Assembly: GCA_964649745.1 (NCBI GenBank) | Contig: CAZYQI010000006.1 | Coordinates: 1 to 64,000 of the forward strand | Source: CAZEHS01 sp964649745 | GTDB lineage: Bacteria; Bacillota; Clostridia; Peptostreptococcales; Acidaminobacteraceae | DNA length: 64,000 nucleotides | Reading direction: 5' to 3' | Part shown: positions 1 through 8,638 of the stretch, piece by piece | Layout of the letters: each line of letters begins with the position of its first letter | Position numbering within the stretch: position 1 is the first letter of the stretch | The notes under the pieces: model-generated | What the model was told of the DNA's origin: nothing | The model's database searches: none | What the model saw: the letters and a program-made list of their open reading frames with translations, nothing else | Program-made: the position numbers and the translations under genes

Positions 1-53
1 CCAGCCCCCGTATCGGACTTTCACCGACAAGCGTGCGCCCATGCCGGGCGCAC
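1..53 (-). mobile_element. 5' end of a group IIC intron (continues beyond window)
   Basis: Read on the minus strand from 53, the sequence starts GTGCGCCCGGCAT, pairs back through GGGCGCAC, and continues with GGTGAAAGTCC. This is the conserved start of domain I of bacterial group IIC introns, as in the Oceanobacillus iheyensis intron, which starts GTGTGCCCGGCAT and carries GGTGAGAGTCCC. Group IIC introns insert just downstream of intrinsic terminator hairpins, and a hairpin lies 8 bases upstream at 61-86, which fits. The rest of the ribozyme and any reverse transcriptase would lie to the left of the window, so whether it is intact cannot be judged. Confidence 0.8.
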
Positions 54-57
54 CATA

Positions 58-88
58 GCAAAACGTCCGAAGGGATCCGGACGTTTGC
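58..88 (-). terminator. htrA terminator hairpin and intron insertion site
   Basis: An 8-bp perfect stem (aaacgtcc at 61-68 with ggacgttt at 79-86, 10-base loop) lies 16 bases past the htrA stop. On the minus strand it is followed only by a short T-rich stretch before the intron begins, as expected when a group IIC intron has split a terminator from its downstream sequence. Confidence 0.6.
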
Positions 89-103
89 CTGTTTCTTATG
101 GTA

Positions 104-1414
104 TCACTGCCTGTTTTTATCCTTAAGGGTCACCGTAACCTCAATTTTTTTAGCGCCGTCACGGACCAGCTTTGCGGTCACCTTATCTCCTACCTGATGT
201 TTGGAGATAATTTCAATAAGCTGCTCCATGGTGGTGACCTTTTGTTCATCGAAGGTAATGAGCACGTCCCCTTTTTGAATTCCGGCAGCTCCTGCTGCAC
301 TCCCCGGAACAACCTCCATTACCACCACCCCGATGGGAACCTCATACAATTTACTCATTTCTTCATCAATGTTGCGCCCCGCTATTCCCAGGTAAGGCCG
401 GGAAACATAGCCCTTGGTCAGCAGTTGGTCGATGATGGGCTTTGCAGAATTGATGGGAATGGCAAAACCGATGCCCTCCACCTTGGTATCCGCAATCTTG
501 ATGGTATTGATGCCGATCACCTCTCCATTGCTGTTAACCAAGGCTCCTCCGCTGTTTCCGGGGTTGATGGCGGCATCGGTCTGGATTAGGCTGAGGCGGT
601 TCAGGGATTCATCCACCCGTCGGTCAAGAGCGCTGATGATACCGGCAGTGACCGTGCGGCTGTAGCCCAAGGGATTCCCGATGGCAATAGCTGTTTCCCC
701 CACCTTGACCGTATCGGAATTTCCAAAGGTTGCCGGCTTCACCTTGGTGAGTTGATCCGCCGGTACCTGCGATTTATCCAGCTTTACAACGGCCAGATCG
801 GTATCGGGGTCAACCCCCACCAGCTGCGCCTTCAGAGTAAGGGAATCCGTAATTCCAACCATGACCTCCGTGGCGCCATCCACTACGTGGTTATTGGTAA
901 GTATCAGGATGGAGTCCTTTGTAATGTTGAAAACCACACCGGAGCCGGTTCCTTCGCTCTGCCCCTGGTTCATGAATATATCCTGAACCGTTATCTTGGA
1001 TGTAATGGGCACCACTGAAGGCCCCACCTGTTCGGCTATTCTGACAATGGACTGGCTCCCCGGAACCACCGCTACCGGAACAGCCTCCTTGACGTTGCTT
1101 TTTTCCATGTAGTAAACACTGTTGAACTTACTGTTGTCAAAGTATTTGATTCCAGCCCCTATGCCAAAGCCAAAGGATCCCCCGCCTACTAAAAGACCTA
1201 TTAATACCCAGGCAATGGTTTTTCTGAAAGTCCTTCGCTTAATGCCGGCTTCAGCCCCATGGACCGACTGCACTGTTGGCTCATCTGCCATGCTGTTGAC
1301 GTTTTGATTTTCATCTCCGCTTTCAATCTCTGAAAAATCCTCAGATCCCTCAAAAACCTCTCCTGATTCTATTCCTCCGGCTTCAACCGGCAGTTCTTTC
1401 TCATCGTTGGTCAT
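104..1414 (-). CDS. htrA: HtrA/DegP-like membrane-anchored serine protease
   Basis: Trypsin-like S1C protease with a PDZ domain, 436 residues; it would degrade or refold damaged exported proteins at the outer face of the membrane. An acidic cytoplasmic N-tail (residues 1-58) is followed by one membrane segment (about 67-90). The protease domain shows His176 (TNNHVVDG), Asp206 (DTDLAVV) and Ser288 (GNSGGAL), so the triad is complete. A single PDZ domain fills the last ~95 residues. The start is the ATG at 1414, not the longer frame, because AAGGAGGGG stands 5 bases before it. It is last in a same-strand cluster after a two-component system and Hsp20, which suggests an envelope-stress role, although it may have its own promoter. 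Confidence 0.93.
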   Translation of the reverse strand: MTNDEKELPVEAGGIESGEVFEGSEDFSEIESGDENQNVNSMADEPTVQSVHGAEAGIKRRTFRKTIAWVLIGLLVGGGSFGFGIGAGIKYFDNSKFNSVYYMEKSNVKEAVPVAVVPGSQSIVRIAEQVGPSVVPITSKITVQDIFMNQGQSEGTGSGVVFNITKDSILILTNNHVVDGATEVMVGITDSLTLKAQLVGVDPDTDLAVVKLDKSQVPADQLTKVKPATFGNSDTVKVGETAIAIGNPLGYSRTVTAGIISALDRRVDESLNRLSLIQTDAAINPGNSGGALVNSNGEVIGINTIKIADTKVEGIGFAIPINSAKPIIDQLLTKGYVSRPYLGIAGRNIDEEMSKLYEVPIGVVVMEVVPGSAAGAAGIQKGDVLITFDEQKVTTMEQLIEIISKHQVGDKVTAKLVRDGAKKIEVTVTLKDKNRQ

Positions 1415-1454
1415 GATACCCCTCCTTGCCACACTGTCTTATATTTCTTAATAA

Positions 1455-1483
1455 ACAGAGCCCGGCATATTGCCGAGCCCGTC
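1455..1483 (-). terminator. Probable hsp20 terminator
   Basis: On the minus strand an imperfect GC-rich hairpin (arms about 1472-1480 and 1458-1466, with G-T pairs) is followed by a T-rich run just after the hsp20 stop. It separates hsp20 from htrA. Confidence 0.5.
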
Positions 1484-1490
1484 ACCCGCA

Positions 1491-1943
1491 TCATTCTTTG
1501 ATTTCAATGTATCGGTTACCGTCGGTGATCTGCGGTTTTTTCTTCAGTTCGATTTTCAAAACGCCGTTTTTAAAGGTTGCCTCGATATCCTCTGTTTGGA
1601 TATTGTCGATGAAAAAGCTTCGGCGATATTCCCCGCACTGACGCTCCTTACGGATATAGGTGTTTTCTGTGATTTCTTTGGATTCTTCTCTGCTGGCGGA
1701 GATGGTAAGATACTTATCCGCATATTCGATCTTGACATTCTCCTTCTCCATTCCGGGAAGATCCGCCTCAATCAGGTACTTATCACCCTGATCGGATACA
1801 TCCACCTTGAACCCTCCAAAACGGCTGTCCAGGCTTCGCATGGGTGCGAAGAAATCGTCATTGAAAAAGCTGTCGAAGAAATCGTCAAAGATGTCTTCTG
1901 TTCTGGACAGGTTGTTTTTTCTGTACGGAATGAGTTTGAACAT
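1491..1943 (-). CDS. Hsp20/alpha-crystallin small heat-shock protein
   Basis: A 150-residue ATP-independent chaperone that holds unfolding proteins. The N-terminal arm is rich in Phe and Asp (DDFFDSFFNDDFF), typical of bacterial Hsp20. The alpha-crystallin domain follows (about residues 45-140), with the diagnostic 'ADLPGMEKENVKIE' early segment and the 'FKNGVLKIELKKK' strand near the C-terminus. The start at 1943 is chosen because AAAGGAGG lies 8 bases upstream; the longer frame to 2033 runs into the kinase end region and has no site. It lies 93 bases after the sensor kinase stop and may be co-transcribed with it. Confidence 0.93.
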   Translation of the reverse strand: MFKLIPYRKNNLSRTEDIFDDFFDSFFNDDFFAPMRSLDSRFGGFKVDVSDQGDKYLIEADLPGMEKENVKIEYADKYLTISASREESKEITENTYIRKERQCGEYRRSFFIDNIQTEDIEATFKNGVLKIELKKKPQITDGNRYIEIKE

Positions 1944-2036
1944 ATGCTTGGCCTCCTTTATAGCTTGTTGTTTCTGTTTACGATTTAAGTATAGAACAGG
2001 ATTTTTAACAGACTGTGAATAATCTGTAAACACTTC

Positions 2037-3458
2037 TTACTGCTCGTTTTTTCTGAGGGGCAATGAGAAGATGAATAGGGTTCCGATATAGGTATTGCTG
2101 TACACGTCTATCTTTTCCCCGTGAGCCTTCAGTATCTCCCTAACGATGGCCAGCCCCAAGCCTGAAGATTGCTTATCCAGACCTCGGGATGGGTCCATCT
2201 TTGAAAACCGGGTCCATATGCGGTGCAGTTGATCTTCCGGTATCGGAATACCGGTATTTCGGATACCCACCAACAGTTTGTTTCCCTTTTGCTCGGTCTT
2301 TATCTGAATCGTTCCGCCTTCTTCGGTGAATTTCACTGCATTATCCACCAGGTTCGTCACCACTCTGGATATCTGGAAGGGGTCCCCATGAACCAGGGGA
2401 CTGAATTTTTCCAAATCAAAGAGAAGGTTGAGGCGTTTCTTGTCGATTCGCTCTTCAAAGGTGTCCGCTGTCTGAAGTAAAAGTTGGTGCATATCGAAAT
2501 CGCTCCGATTAAGAATGAGCTGTCCGCTCTGTATGATGGATAGATCCAAAATGTCATTGGTCAGTTTTAAAAGTCTTCTGCTCTCTTCTTCAATAATGTG
2601 CAGTGTCCGCCAGCGGCGCTCCTTTGGAACCGTTCCGTCCTGTAACCCCTGGGCATACCCAATCATGGAGGTCAACGGCGATCGCAGATCGTGGGAGAGG
2701 TCGGATATGAAATTACGCCGTATTTCATCGGTACGCTGAAGCTCCCTGCCCATTTCGTTGAAACTGCTCACCAACTGACCCAGCTCATCTTTTCGCCTTG
2801 TTTCAATCTGATATTCCAGATTGCCGTCCATGATGGTGCGGACAGCCTTATTCAGATCCGTGATCTCCAGCGTTACAGCCCTTATGACAAAAAACATGAG
2901 ACCGGATGCTAAAAGTGTGGTGACCAGTAATGCCCCAATGCCGATATTGATCACATCGGCGCTGACCTTGTTGATCTCCGGTATGGATACATTCATGAAT
3001 AGAGCCAATACAACGTCGTCGCTGTGCCGTATGGGATACCCCACCGTCAGTACCGCATTGTCAAAAATAGGCTTGATAAACCCCTGACGCCTTACCACGT
3101 TCCCCTGAAATACCTGATTCACATCCTCCTGATTCAGCTGCTTCTCAATAAGGGAGGTATCCTTAATGCCCGGTGACACGAACACCTGTCCCGACTGGTT
3201 TACAATCCATACATTGGCGCCTATATACCGCTCCAGATTGATAACCTCACGGTTAAGAGCCGTACTGTCCAGGTTCCCCTCCGCGTACGACTCGTTAAAA
3301 ACCGTTTGAAAATCCGCGCCGAGGCTCACCAGCTCATCGGTTTTCTGAGTTGTAAAATAGCTTTTCAACCCATAATTAAGGCCCACGGTAAGCAGAATAA
3401 AGCCAATAAGCATAATGCCCGCCGTAATGGCCACAAGTTTTCCATAAAGTGATTTCAT
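2037..3458 (-). CDS. Sensor histidine kinase (HAMP, HisKA, HATPase_c)
   Basis: A 473-residue membrane kinase. Two membrane segments (about 8-28 and 165-190) flank an extracytoplasmic sensor of ~135 residues. HAMP follows (about 190-245), then HisKA with the H-box 'FISDLSHDLRSPLTSMIGYAQG' region and an ATPase domain with an N-box 'NLVDNAVKFT' and 'GLGLAIVREIL'. All catalytic blocks are present. The RBS AAAGGAAA precedes the ATG. Its partner regulator lies upstream at 3681-4367, separated by an inserted inverted-repeat element. Position before hsp20 and htrA suggests it senses envelope or protein-folding stress; this is inference. Confidence 0.93.
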   Translation of the reverse strand: MKSLYGKLVAITAGIMLIGFILLTVGLNYGLKSYFTTQKTDELVSLGADFQTVFNESYAEGNLDSTALNREVINLERYIGANVWIVNQSGQVFVSPGIKDTSLIEKQLNQEDVNQVFQGNVVRRQGFIKPIFDNAVLTVGYPIRHSDDVVLALFMNVSIPEINKVSADVINIGIGALLVTTLLASGLMFFVIRAVTLEITDLNKAVRTIMDGNLEYQIETRRKDELGQLVSSFNEMGRELQRTDEIRRNFISDLSHDLRSPLTSMIGYAQGLQDGTVPKERRWRTLHIIEEESRRLLKLTNDILDLSIIQSGQLILNRSDFDMHQLLLQTADTFEERIDKKRLNLLFDLEKFSPLVHGDPFQISRVVTNLVDNAVKFTEEGGTIQIKTEQKGNKLLVGIRNTGIPIPEDQLHRIWTRFSKMDPSRGLDKQSSGLGLAIVREILKAHGEKIDVYSNTYIGTLFIFSLPLRKNEQ

Positions 3459-3499
3459 GGTCGGTTTCCTTTTCTAAGGAATTTACAAATTCAAGACCC

Positions 3500-3661
3500 T
3501 TAGCCGCAGATGTCACAGATGAAAGGCAATGGTTTTAGACTACCAGAAAGCTTACCATTCTTAGCTGCATTGTCTGTAATACAGCAATTGAACCATATCG
3601 TCACGAATCCTCACCGTGATAATGATTTTCATCGGTGTTCATCTGCGACATCTGCGGCTAA
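3500..3661. repeat. 162-bp MITE-like inverted-repeat element
   Basis: The 24-base arms at 3500-3523 and 3638-3661 match in reverse complement at 23 of 24 positions; both read TTAGCCGCAGATGTC from the outside. The element fills most of the 222-base gap between the response regulator and the sensor kinase, has no coding capacity of its own, and could fold as a long hairpin in the shared transcript. Similar CAGATG-rich terminal repeats occur in many bacterial genomes, but copy number here is unknown. Confidence 0.75.
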
Positions 3662-3680
3662 ATGTTTTATTCTTCCGTCC

Positions 3681-4367
3681 TTATCTCTTCGTGGAGAATT
3701 TATACCCTACTCCCCATACGGTTTTTAGCTCCCAGGGGTCTTCCTCGGTGAATTTTTCCCGGATCCTTTTGATGTGCACATCCACCGTGCGGCTGTCTCC
3801 GAAGTAATCGTAGCCCCAAACATGCTCCAACAACTGCTCTCTGGTAAAAACCCTGTCCGGATGTCCCGCCAGGTAATAAAGCAGTTCCAATTCCTTGGGC
3901 GGCATCTCCAATCGGGAGCCATGATAGATCACCGCAAACTCATCCAGATCGATGGCCAGATTTTTATGAACCACCGCAGATCGCCCTGCCGGTGTCCCCC
4001 CTGTCCTCCTGAGCACGGCCTTCACCCGGGCTAACAGCTCTTTGCCGTCAAAGGGTTTAACAAGGTAATCGTCTGCCCCCAGCTCCAGCCCCAGAACCTT
4101 GTCGAAGGTTTCCCCTCTGGCCGTGAGCATGACCACCGGCACACCACTTATACGCCTCAGTTCCTTAAGAACCTCCAGCCCATCCATTTCCGGCAGCATG
4201 ATGTCCAGCAGAACCATATCCGGTGTAAATTCCCCAAATTCACCCAACATCACCTTTCCTGAACTGTAAATTCGCACCTCATACCCATCCTTCTCCAGAT
4301 AGAGCTGGATAAGCTCCGCTATATTTTGTTCATCGTCAACCACTGCGATTGTTTTTTTGTTATCCAC
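3681..4367 (-). CDS. OmpR/PhoB-family response regulator
   Basis: A 228-residue DNA-binding regulator. The receiver domain (1-115) has the acidic pair in 'VVDDEQN', the phospho-acceptor Asp in 'MVLLDIMLPEMDG' and the conserved Lys in 'DDYLVKPF'. The winged-helix domain (130-228) ends with 'RTVDVHIKRIREKF' and 'TVWGVGYKF', as in PhoB. Translation starts at a GTG with GGAGG seven bases upstream. It is the first gene of the regulator-kinase-hsp20 run. The divergent lipoprotein at 4565 shares its upstream region and may be a target. Confidence 0.95.
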   Translation of the reverse strand: MDNKKTIAVVDDEQNIAELIQLYLEKDGYEVRIYSSGKVMLGEFGEFTPDMVLLDIMLPEMDGLEVLKELRRISGVPVVMLTARGETFDKVLGLELGADDYLVKPFDGKELLARVKAVLRRTGGTPAGRSAVVHKNLAIDLDEFAVIYHGSRLEMPPKELELLYYLAGHPDRVFTREQLLEHVWGYDYFGDSRTVDVHIKRIREKFTEEDPWELKTVWGVGYKFSTKR

Positions 4368-4564
4368 GGGGTCCTCCTATGGTGTTTCAACTTAATCTCT
4401 TTCATTTCTTTTAATCATACCTCTGTACACGCTTTACCCGCAACAGAAAATCCTTAATAAGAAATATGTCAATATACTTAAAAGAAGGCCTCCGCCATTC
4501 CGTCTTAAGCCCCCGTGTGATATTCTGTATACACAACGACACTTAAGAACCACATGGAGGTATT

Positions 4565-6043
4565 ATGAAAAAATCATTGGCACTGCTCTTGGTGCTGCTT
4601 TTGGCCGTTTCACTCTTTAGCGGCTGCAGCTCCGACGAACTCGCGTTTTTACAGATGAATCAGGAAGTAAGCAGCCTGGACACCTACAGCATGACGGGAA
4701 CCCTGAACTGGGATGCTGATCTGGACGCTTTGGCGTCCGTACTCGCAAAAGACGATCTGGAGCGTAAAGCGGCATTGGAATTTGCTCAGATTGTAAAGAA
4801 AGAAGGATTGAAAAGTCTGTCCTTCGCTTATGGAATCAACATCCCTGCCGAATCGATGTCTGTGCAGTATTCCGCAGGGGGACATCAGTTGTTTGATATG
4901 GTTCTGATCAAGGATACCGGTTATGTTAATTTCGACGGTCTTCTTGCCCTGATTCAGCGAAATGACTCCGACTCCCTTCAGGATACCGCACTTTTTTCGA
5001 ACCTTCAGTCTATAAAGGGGAAGTATCTCTCTTTCTCTGAGGCCGACTTCCAGACTGCCGGAACAGCCTCAAGTCCTGCGCTTTCCAGCTTCAAATACCA
5101 GGACTCCATCATCAAGCAACAGGCGCTCCGAAAAAACATGCAAACCTATCTCATGGATTTCATTAAAACTGAAATGTCCGGTTACAACCCGGGATTGGTT
5201 AAAAAAACCTATGATGCTTCACTCAAGGCCGACGTATACGGCTATTCGGTAAAAACGGAGGAACTTCCTCTGCTGACGCTGGACTTCCTCAAGGTTATCT
5301 TGGATCATCTTGACGGCGCCGAGACCTTTGCAACACGGGTGGTTAATGACCCGGTATTCCTTGCCGAAGCCGGTGTAGATGCCGATATGTTGAAGACCAC
5401 CGTTAAGACTTCCTTTGCCGATATTCGCGCCAACCTGAGCGATACTCGCAAAACCCTTGATGAAACGATCCAATCTGAACGCAGCACAGGTGAACTCAGT
5501 AAAATGATTAAATCCACCATTGGCTCCGCTACCATGGAGTGCCGTGTCGCTAAAACAGCTCCCCAAAAATACTGGAATCAAGTTAAAGTCAGCCTAACCG
5601 AATCTCCTGCAAGCTTCCCGGTAAAGAATGCATGGATGGACATCGCCGTTACGGTGGACGCTTCTGCTGCACCGGTGATTCAAAAGCCTGTTTCAGCCGT
5701 ATCCTTTATGGAATTCAACGATCGCCTGCCCCACACGCTGGTCATCGAGCCAGATTATGATTCTGCCTCCTACGACGCCGGACTGCTGGGTTCGGAATAT
5801 CGGGATACCGTTATGATCAACAAGAACGGACACTGGTTTGTCAGCATCGATTCTCTTCCTCAGCATTTCCGCTCATTGGTTAAGGTTAATGAAAAGACGG
5901 TAACCGTTGGCTCCCATGTACTGCAAACTCCTGACGAGCTTCATCCATGGGGTGGCACCTATATTGCCGTATCGGCCTTCAAGAATGCAAATGTAACCGT
6001 TACCTGGGATGACAGCGAACGTACCATCACCCTGGAGCACTAA
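4565..6043 (+). CDS. Lipoprotein with C-terminal stalk-like domain
   Basis: A 492-residue exported lipoprotein of unknown function. The signal peptide ends in a lipobox (LFSGC, Cys21), so it should be anchored to the outer face of the membrane. The middle part (about 30-370) resembles no family I can name with certainty. The last ~110 residues have the pattern of copper-amine-oxidase-N/stalk domains: short strands, 'VMINKNGHWFVSIDSLPQHF' and an ending 'VTWDDSERTITLEH'. TGGAGG precedes the ATG. It is transcribed alone, divergently from the response regulator, and ends in a strong terminator. Confidence 0.75.
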   Translation: MKKSLALLLVLLLAVSLFSGCSSDELAFLQMNQEVSSLDTYSMTGTLNWDADLDALASVLAKDDLERKAALEFAQIVKKEGLKSLSFAYGINIPAESMSVQYSAGGHQLFDMVLIKDTGYVNFDGLLALIQRNDSDSLQDTALFSNLQSIKGKYLSFSEADFQTAGTASSPALSSFKYQDSIIKQQALRKNMQTYLMDFIKTEMSGYNPGLVKKTYDASLKADVYGYSVKTEELPLLTLDFLKVILDHLDGAETFATRVVNDPVFLAEAGVDADMLKTTVKTSFADIRANLSDTRKTLDETIQSERSTGELSKMIKSTIGSATMECRVAKTAPQKYWNQVKVSLTESPASFPVKNAWMDIAVTVDASAAPVIQKPVSAVSFMEFNDRLPHTLVIEPDYDSASYDAGLLGSEYRDTVMINKNGHWFVSIDSLPQHFRSLVKVNEKTVTVGSHVLQTPDELHPWGGTYIAVSAFKNANVTVTWDDSERTITLEH

Positions 6044-6061
6044 AAGTGACAGAGAAACATT

Positions 6062-6114
6062 AAGAGGGTTGCCTCAAATGGTGCACTATCCCATTTGAGG
6101 CAACCCTCTTTCTT
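6062..6114 (+). terminator. Intrinsic terminator of the lipoprotein gene
   Basis: A perfect 20-bp stem (6062-6081 with 6091-6110) with a 9-base loop, followed by TTCTT. This is one of the strongest hairpins in the window. Confidence 0.92.
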
Positions 6115-6139
6115 ATACCGTACACACCACTGCAGTGGG

Positions 6140-6167
6140 TTGCATAGGGACCGGGCTATGATATAAT
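6140..6167 (+). promoter_or_regulatory. SigA-type promoter of the TrmB-family gene
   Basis: TTGCAT (6140-6145) and a perfect TATAAT (6162-6167) are separated by 16 bases. The start codon is 27 bases downstream, giving a short leader with a GGAGG site. Confidence 0.75.
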
Positions 6168-6194
6168 GGATACACGAATACACCGGAGGTAGCT

Positions 6195-7007
6195 ATGAAC
6201 GAAAATCCCAGTCTGAAGGATATACTTGACGAATTGATGCGCCTCGGCTTCAGCGCTTACGAGGCCAAGGCGTATATTGCCCTGATACAGAGTCCTTCCG
6301 TGACCGCTTACGAAATAAGCAAGCTCTCCGGGGTGCCCCAATCCAAGATTTACGAGACCATGAAGAAAATTGTGGATAAAGGACTGGCCATTGCCGAAGG
6401 AACAAAGCCTGTTACCTTTATTGCTCTCTCCATCGACGAGTTTCTGGACCGTTATCAGGCGGATCTCAATAAGAGTATGGGATTTCTCCGTGACAATGTA
6501 AAAGCCTTCGGCAATCAGCCCAGCCTGGAGTATATTTGGCACTTCAACGGCTCCCTGCAGCTGATGAATAAGATCCGCAGCCTAATCGCAGAAGCACAGA
6601 CCTCCTTGTACCTTGAAATCTGGGCAGGGGAATATAGCGAACTGATTGACGACCTGAAGGAAGCCGTATCCAGGGGAATCAAAATAACAGCTGTGGTTTA
6701 CGGTACAATCCCGGAAGAAATCGGCAAGGTCTATTACCATGCCATGGATGCCCTTTTGGAGAACGAAGCCCTCAGCGGCCGTTGGCTCAACATCATCCGG
6801 GACAACAAGGAATGCTGCTTTGGCATCTTCAGTCAAACCACCCCTTCCGGAATATGGACCCAGAATGATTCCCTGATGCTGCTCTCCAAAAGCTTCATCA
6901 GTCATGACATCATGATTGCAGAGATCTATAACCGTTTCAAGGACATATTGGATGCAGAGTACGGCGAGAACATGGTCAACCTCAGGCGAAAGCTGGGTGT
7001 AGAATAA
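6195..7007 (+). CDS. TrmB-family transcriptional regulator
   Basis: A 270-residue regulator. Residues 1-75 form the TrmB winged helix ('LMRLGFSAYEAKAYIALI' and 'ISKLSGVPQSKIYETMKKI'), followed by a short coiled linker. A C-terminal domain (about 115-260) resembles the sugar-sensing, PLD-like part of TrmB proteins. TrmB members regulate sugar uptake or central metabolism in archaea and some bacteria, but no transporter is adjacent, so the ligand and targets are unknown. It is a single-gene unit with its own promoter and terminator. Confidence 0.88.
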   Translation: MNENPSLKDILDELMRLGFSAYEAKAYIALIQSPSVTAYEISKLSGVPQSKIYETMKKIVDKGLAIAEGTKPVTFIALSIDEFLDRYQADLNKSMGFLRDNVKAFGNQPSLEYIWHFNGSLQLMNKIRSLIAEAQTSLYLEIWAGEYSELIDDLKEAVSRGIKITAVVYGTIPEEIGKVYYHAMDALLENEALSGRWLNIIRDNKECCFGIFSQTTPSGIWTQNDSLMLLSKSFISHDIMIAEIYNRFKDILDAEYGENMVNLRRKLGVE

Positions 7008-7021
7008 TTGTTAAATAGAGC

Positions 7022-7057
7022 AAGAGCCGCGACAGGGGAGTCGCGGCTCTTCTTTTG
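7022..7057 (+). terminator. Intrinsic terminator of the TrmB-family gene
   Basis: A perfect 12-bp stem (7022-7033 with 7040-7051), a 6-base loop and a TTCTTTT tail, 14 bases past the stop. Confidence 0.92.
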
Positions 7058-7542
7058 AAAAGAGGGTGTAGAGACAGGGGAGGCCTACACCGGTGAAAAA
7101 GGGGTAAAACAAGGAGTTTATATCAATTGTAAAAAGTAGAGTGCAGTTGAAAAAGTTTTAACTTGTTACATTATTCACTATCTTTCCAGATATAGAATTG
7201 TTTTTATCGAGAAACATTTCGATTCATTCCCTACGGGATCGCTACTACTCCTTCATTATGCAACAGTATTATAAAAAGGTCAACAGGTTTTTACACCTTT
7301 ATTATTACTTAATTATTACAATTTAATAACACAATTTTGTGCATTTATCTGTTTTGAGCTTTCTGCATTTCCTCTTTCTTCTTTGTACCACTTTCCCAAA
7401 ACAGATAAAAAAGCTTCCCTATCCAAGCTAAAATAGTGTTATATATGTAACAATGATTTGTTAATACGTTTTTAGTTACTGAACGCAACCCTTATGATGT
7501 ATACTTTTTATAGACTCTCACTGTTTTCATTGGAGGATTAAC
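7058..7542. other. AT-rich gene-free gap
   Basis: No open frame with a credible start is seen. It holds a 12-bp perfect inverted repeat (ttatctgttttg at 7345-7356, caaaacagataa at 7397-7408) with a ~40-base spacer. A TATACT at about 7501-7506 could be the -10 of the hemerythrin gene but has no good -35. Nothing else is recognised. Confidence 0.5.
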
Positions 7543-7962
7543 ATGTTTGAATGGAATAAGGCCTTTGAAACCGGCATCCCTGAAATCGATCATCAACATA
7601 AAGAGCTGTTTGGAATCGGCGAAAATCTGTATCAAGAGCTTATCCGTCAGGAAGACCGCGATGTAAGCGAGGAACTTCTGGATTGCCTTGAAAGCCTGGC
7701 CCTCTATGCTTCCTTTCATTTTGACACAGAGGAATCCCTGTTTGAACAGTATGGCTATTATGACTGTATCGAACACGTTGATGAGCATCGCTCCTTCATA
7801 CAGCACCTTGAAGAATTCGACTTAAACAAGATCGATCAGGATCAGGAAGCTGCAGTAAGAGACCTTTTGAGCTTTATCGCCCAGTGGATTTTTCGACATA
7901 TCAGCAAAACGGACTTCAAATATACCTCGTTTATGAAAATGAAGATGGGCATCACTGCCTAG
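7543..7962 (+). CDS. Bacteriohemerythrin
   Basis: A 139-residue single-domain O2-binding protein with a non-haem di-iron site. It opens with the family signature 'GIPEIDHQHKELF', followed by the helix-B His in 'SFHFDTEES' and the 'EHVDEHRSFI' and 'WIFRHISKTD' ligand helices, so all four helices and their iron ligands appear present. In anaerobes such proteins buffer or deliver O2. GGAGG precedes the ATG. It lies just upstream of carbonic anhydrase with a 40-base gap and no terminator between, so the two may be co-transcribed. Confidence 0.95.
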   Translation: MFEWNKAFETGIPEIDHQHKELFGIGENLYQELIRQEDRDVSEELLDCLESLALYASFHFDTEESLFEQYGYYDCIEHVDEHRSFIQHLEEFDLNKIDQDQEAAVRDLLSFIAQWIFRHISKTDFKYTSFMKMKMGITA

Positions 7963-8002
7963 CTTTCTTCATCCATATCCCAATCCATAAGGAGAATTCT
8001 AC

Positions 8003-8629
8003 TTGCAAAAGCTCTTAGACGGACTTGTGAAATTCAGAAAAGAAGACTTTGAAGCCCACCGCGGCCTTTTTATGGAGTTAGGTGCCGAACAGAGGCCTCA
8101 TACCCTTTTTATCGCCTGCTCCGACTCCCGGGTAGACCCCAACCTGATTACAGGCACTCTGCCCGGCGAGCTGTTCATCATTCGAAATATCGCCAATCTG
8201 GTGCCTCCCTTTCGTGAAACCGCCGAATTCGTAGCCACCACCTCCGCCATCGAATATGCCGTTCTCAACCTGGGCGTCGAAAACATCATCGTGTGCGGTC
8301 ATTCCAACTGCGGCGGCTGCGCAGCGTGTCTCAAGCCTTCTGCAGCACTGGACGGGCTGCCCCACACCCGAAAATGGCTGGAACTGGCTGCTCCCGTCCG
8401 TGATCGTGTCCTGACCGCCATCCCCCAGCAGGATCTGGAAGCCCGGGAATGGATGATGGAGCAGGCCAACGTGGCAGAACAGCTGATTCACCTCCTCACC
8501 TACCCCTATATCCGAGAACGGGTAGAGAACGGAAGCCTTGCCATAAGTGGATGGCACTACATCATTGAAACCGGTGAAGTCTTTATTTACAACCAGAACA
8601 CAAGCGAATTTCTTCTGGGAAACGGCTAG
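8003..8629 (+). CDS. Beta-class carbonic anhydrase
   Basis: A 208-residue cytoplasmic zinc enzyme interconverting CO2 and bicarbonate. Zinc ligands are visible: the Cys and Asp-Arg pair of 'CSDSRVDPN', then 'GHSNCGGC' with the His and the second Cys. The C-terminal 'ISGWHYIIETGEVF' strand is typical of the family. The start is a TTG with AAGGAGAA eight bases upstream; no upstream ATG in frame fits. Confidence 0.95.
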   Translation: MQKLLDGLVKFRKEDFEAHRGLFMELGAEQRPHTLFIACSDSRVDPNLITGTLPGELFIIRNIANLVPPFRETAEFVATTSAIEYAVLNLGVENIIVCGHSNCGGCAACLKPSAALDGLPHTRKWLELAAPVRDRVLTAIPQQDLEAREWMMEQANVAEQLIHLLTYPYIRERVENGSLAISGWHYIIETGEVFIYNQNTSEFLLGNG

Positions 8630-8638
8630 CCCAAGTGC

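Noticed and set aside
4455..4490. TTGACA on the minus strand upstream of the response regulator
   Set aside because: No TATAAT-like hexamer occurs at 16-19 bases from it.
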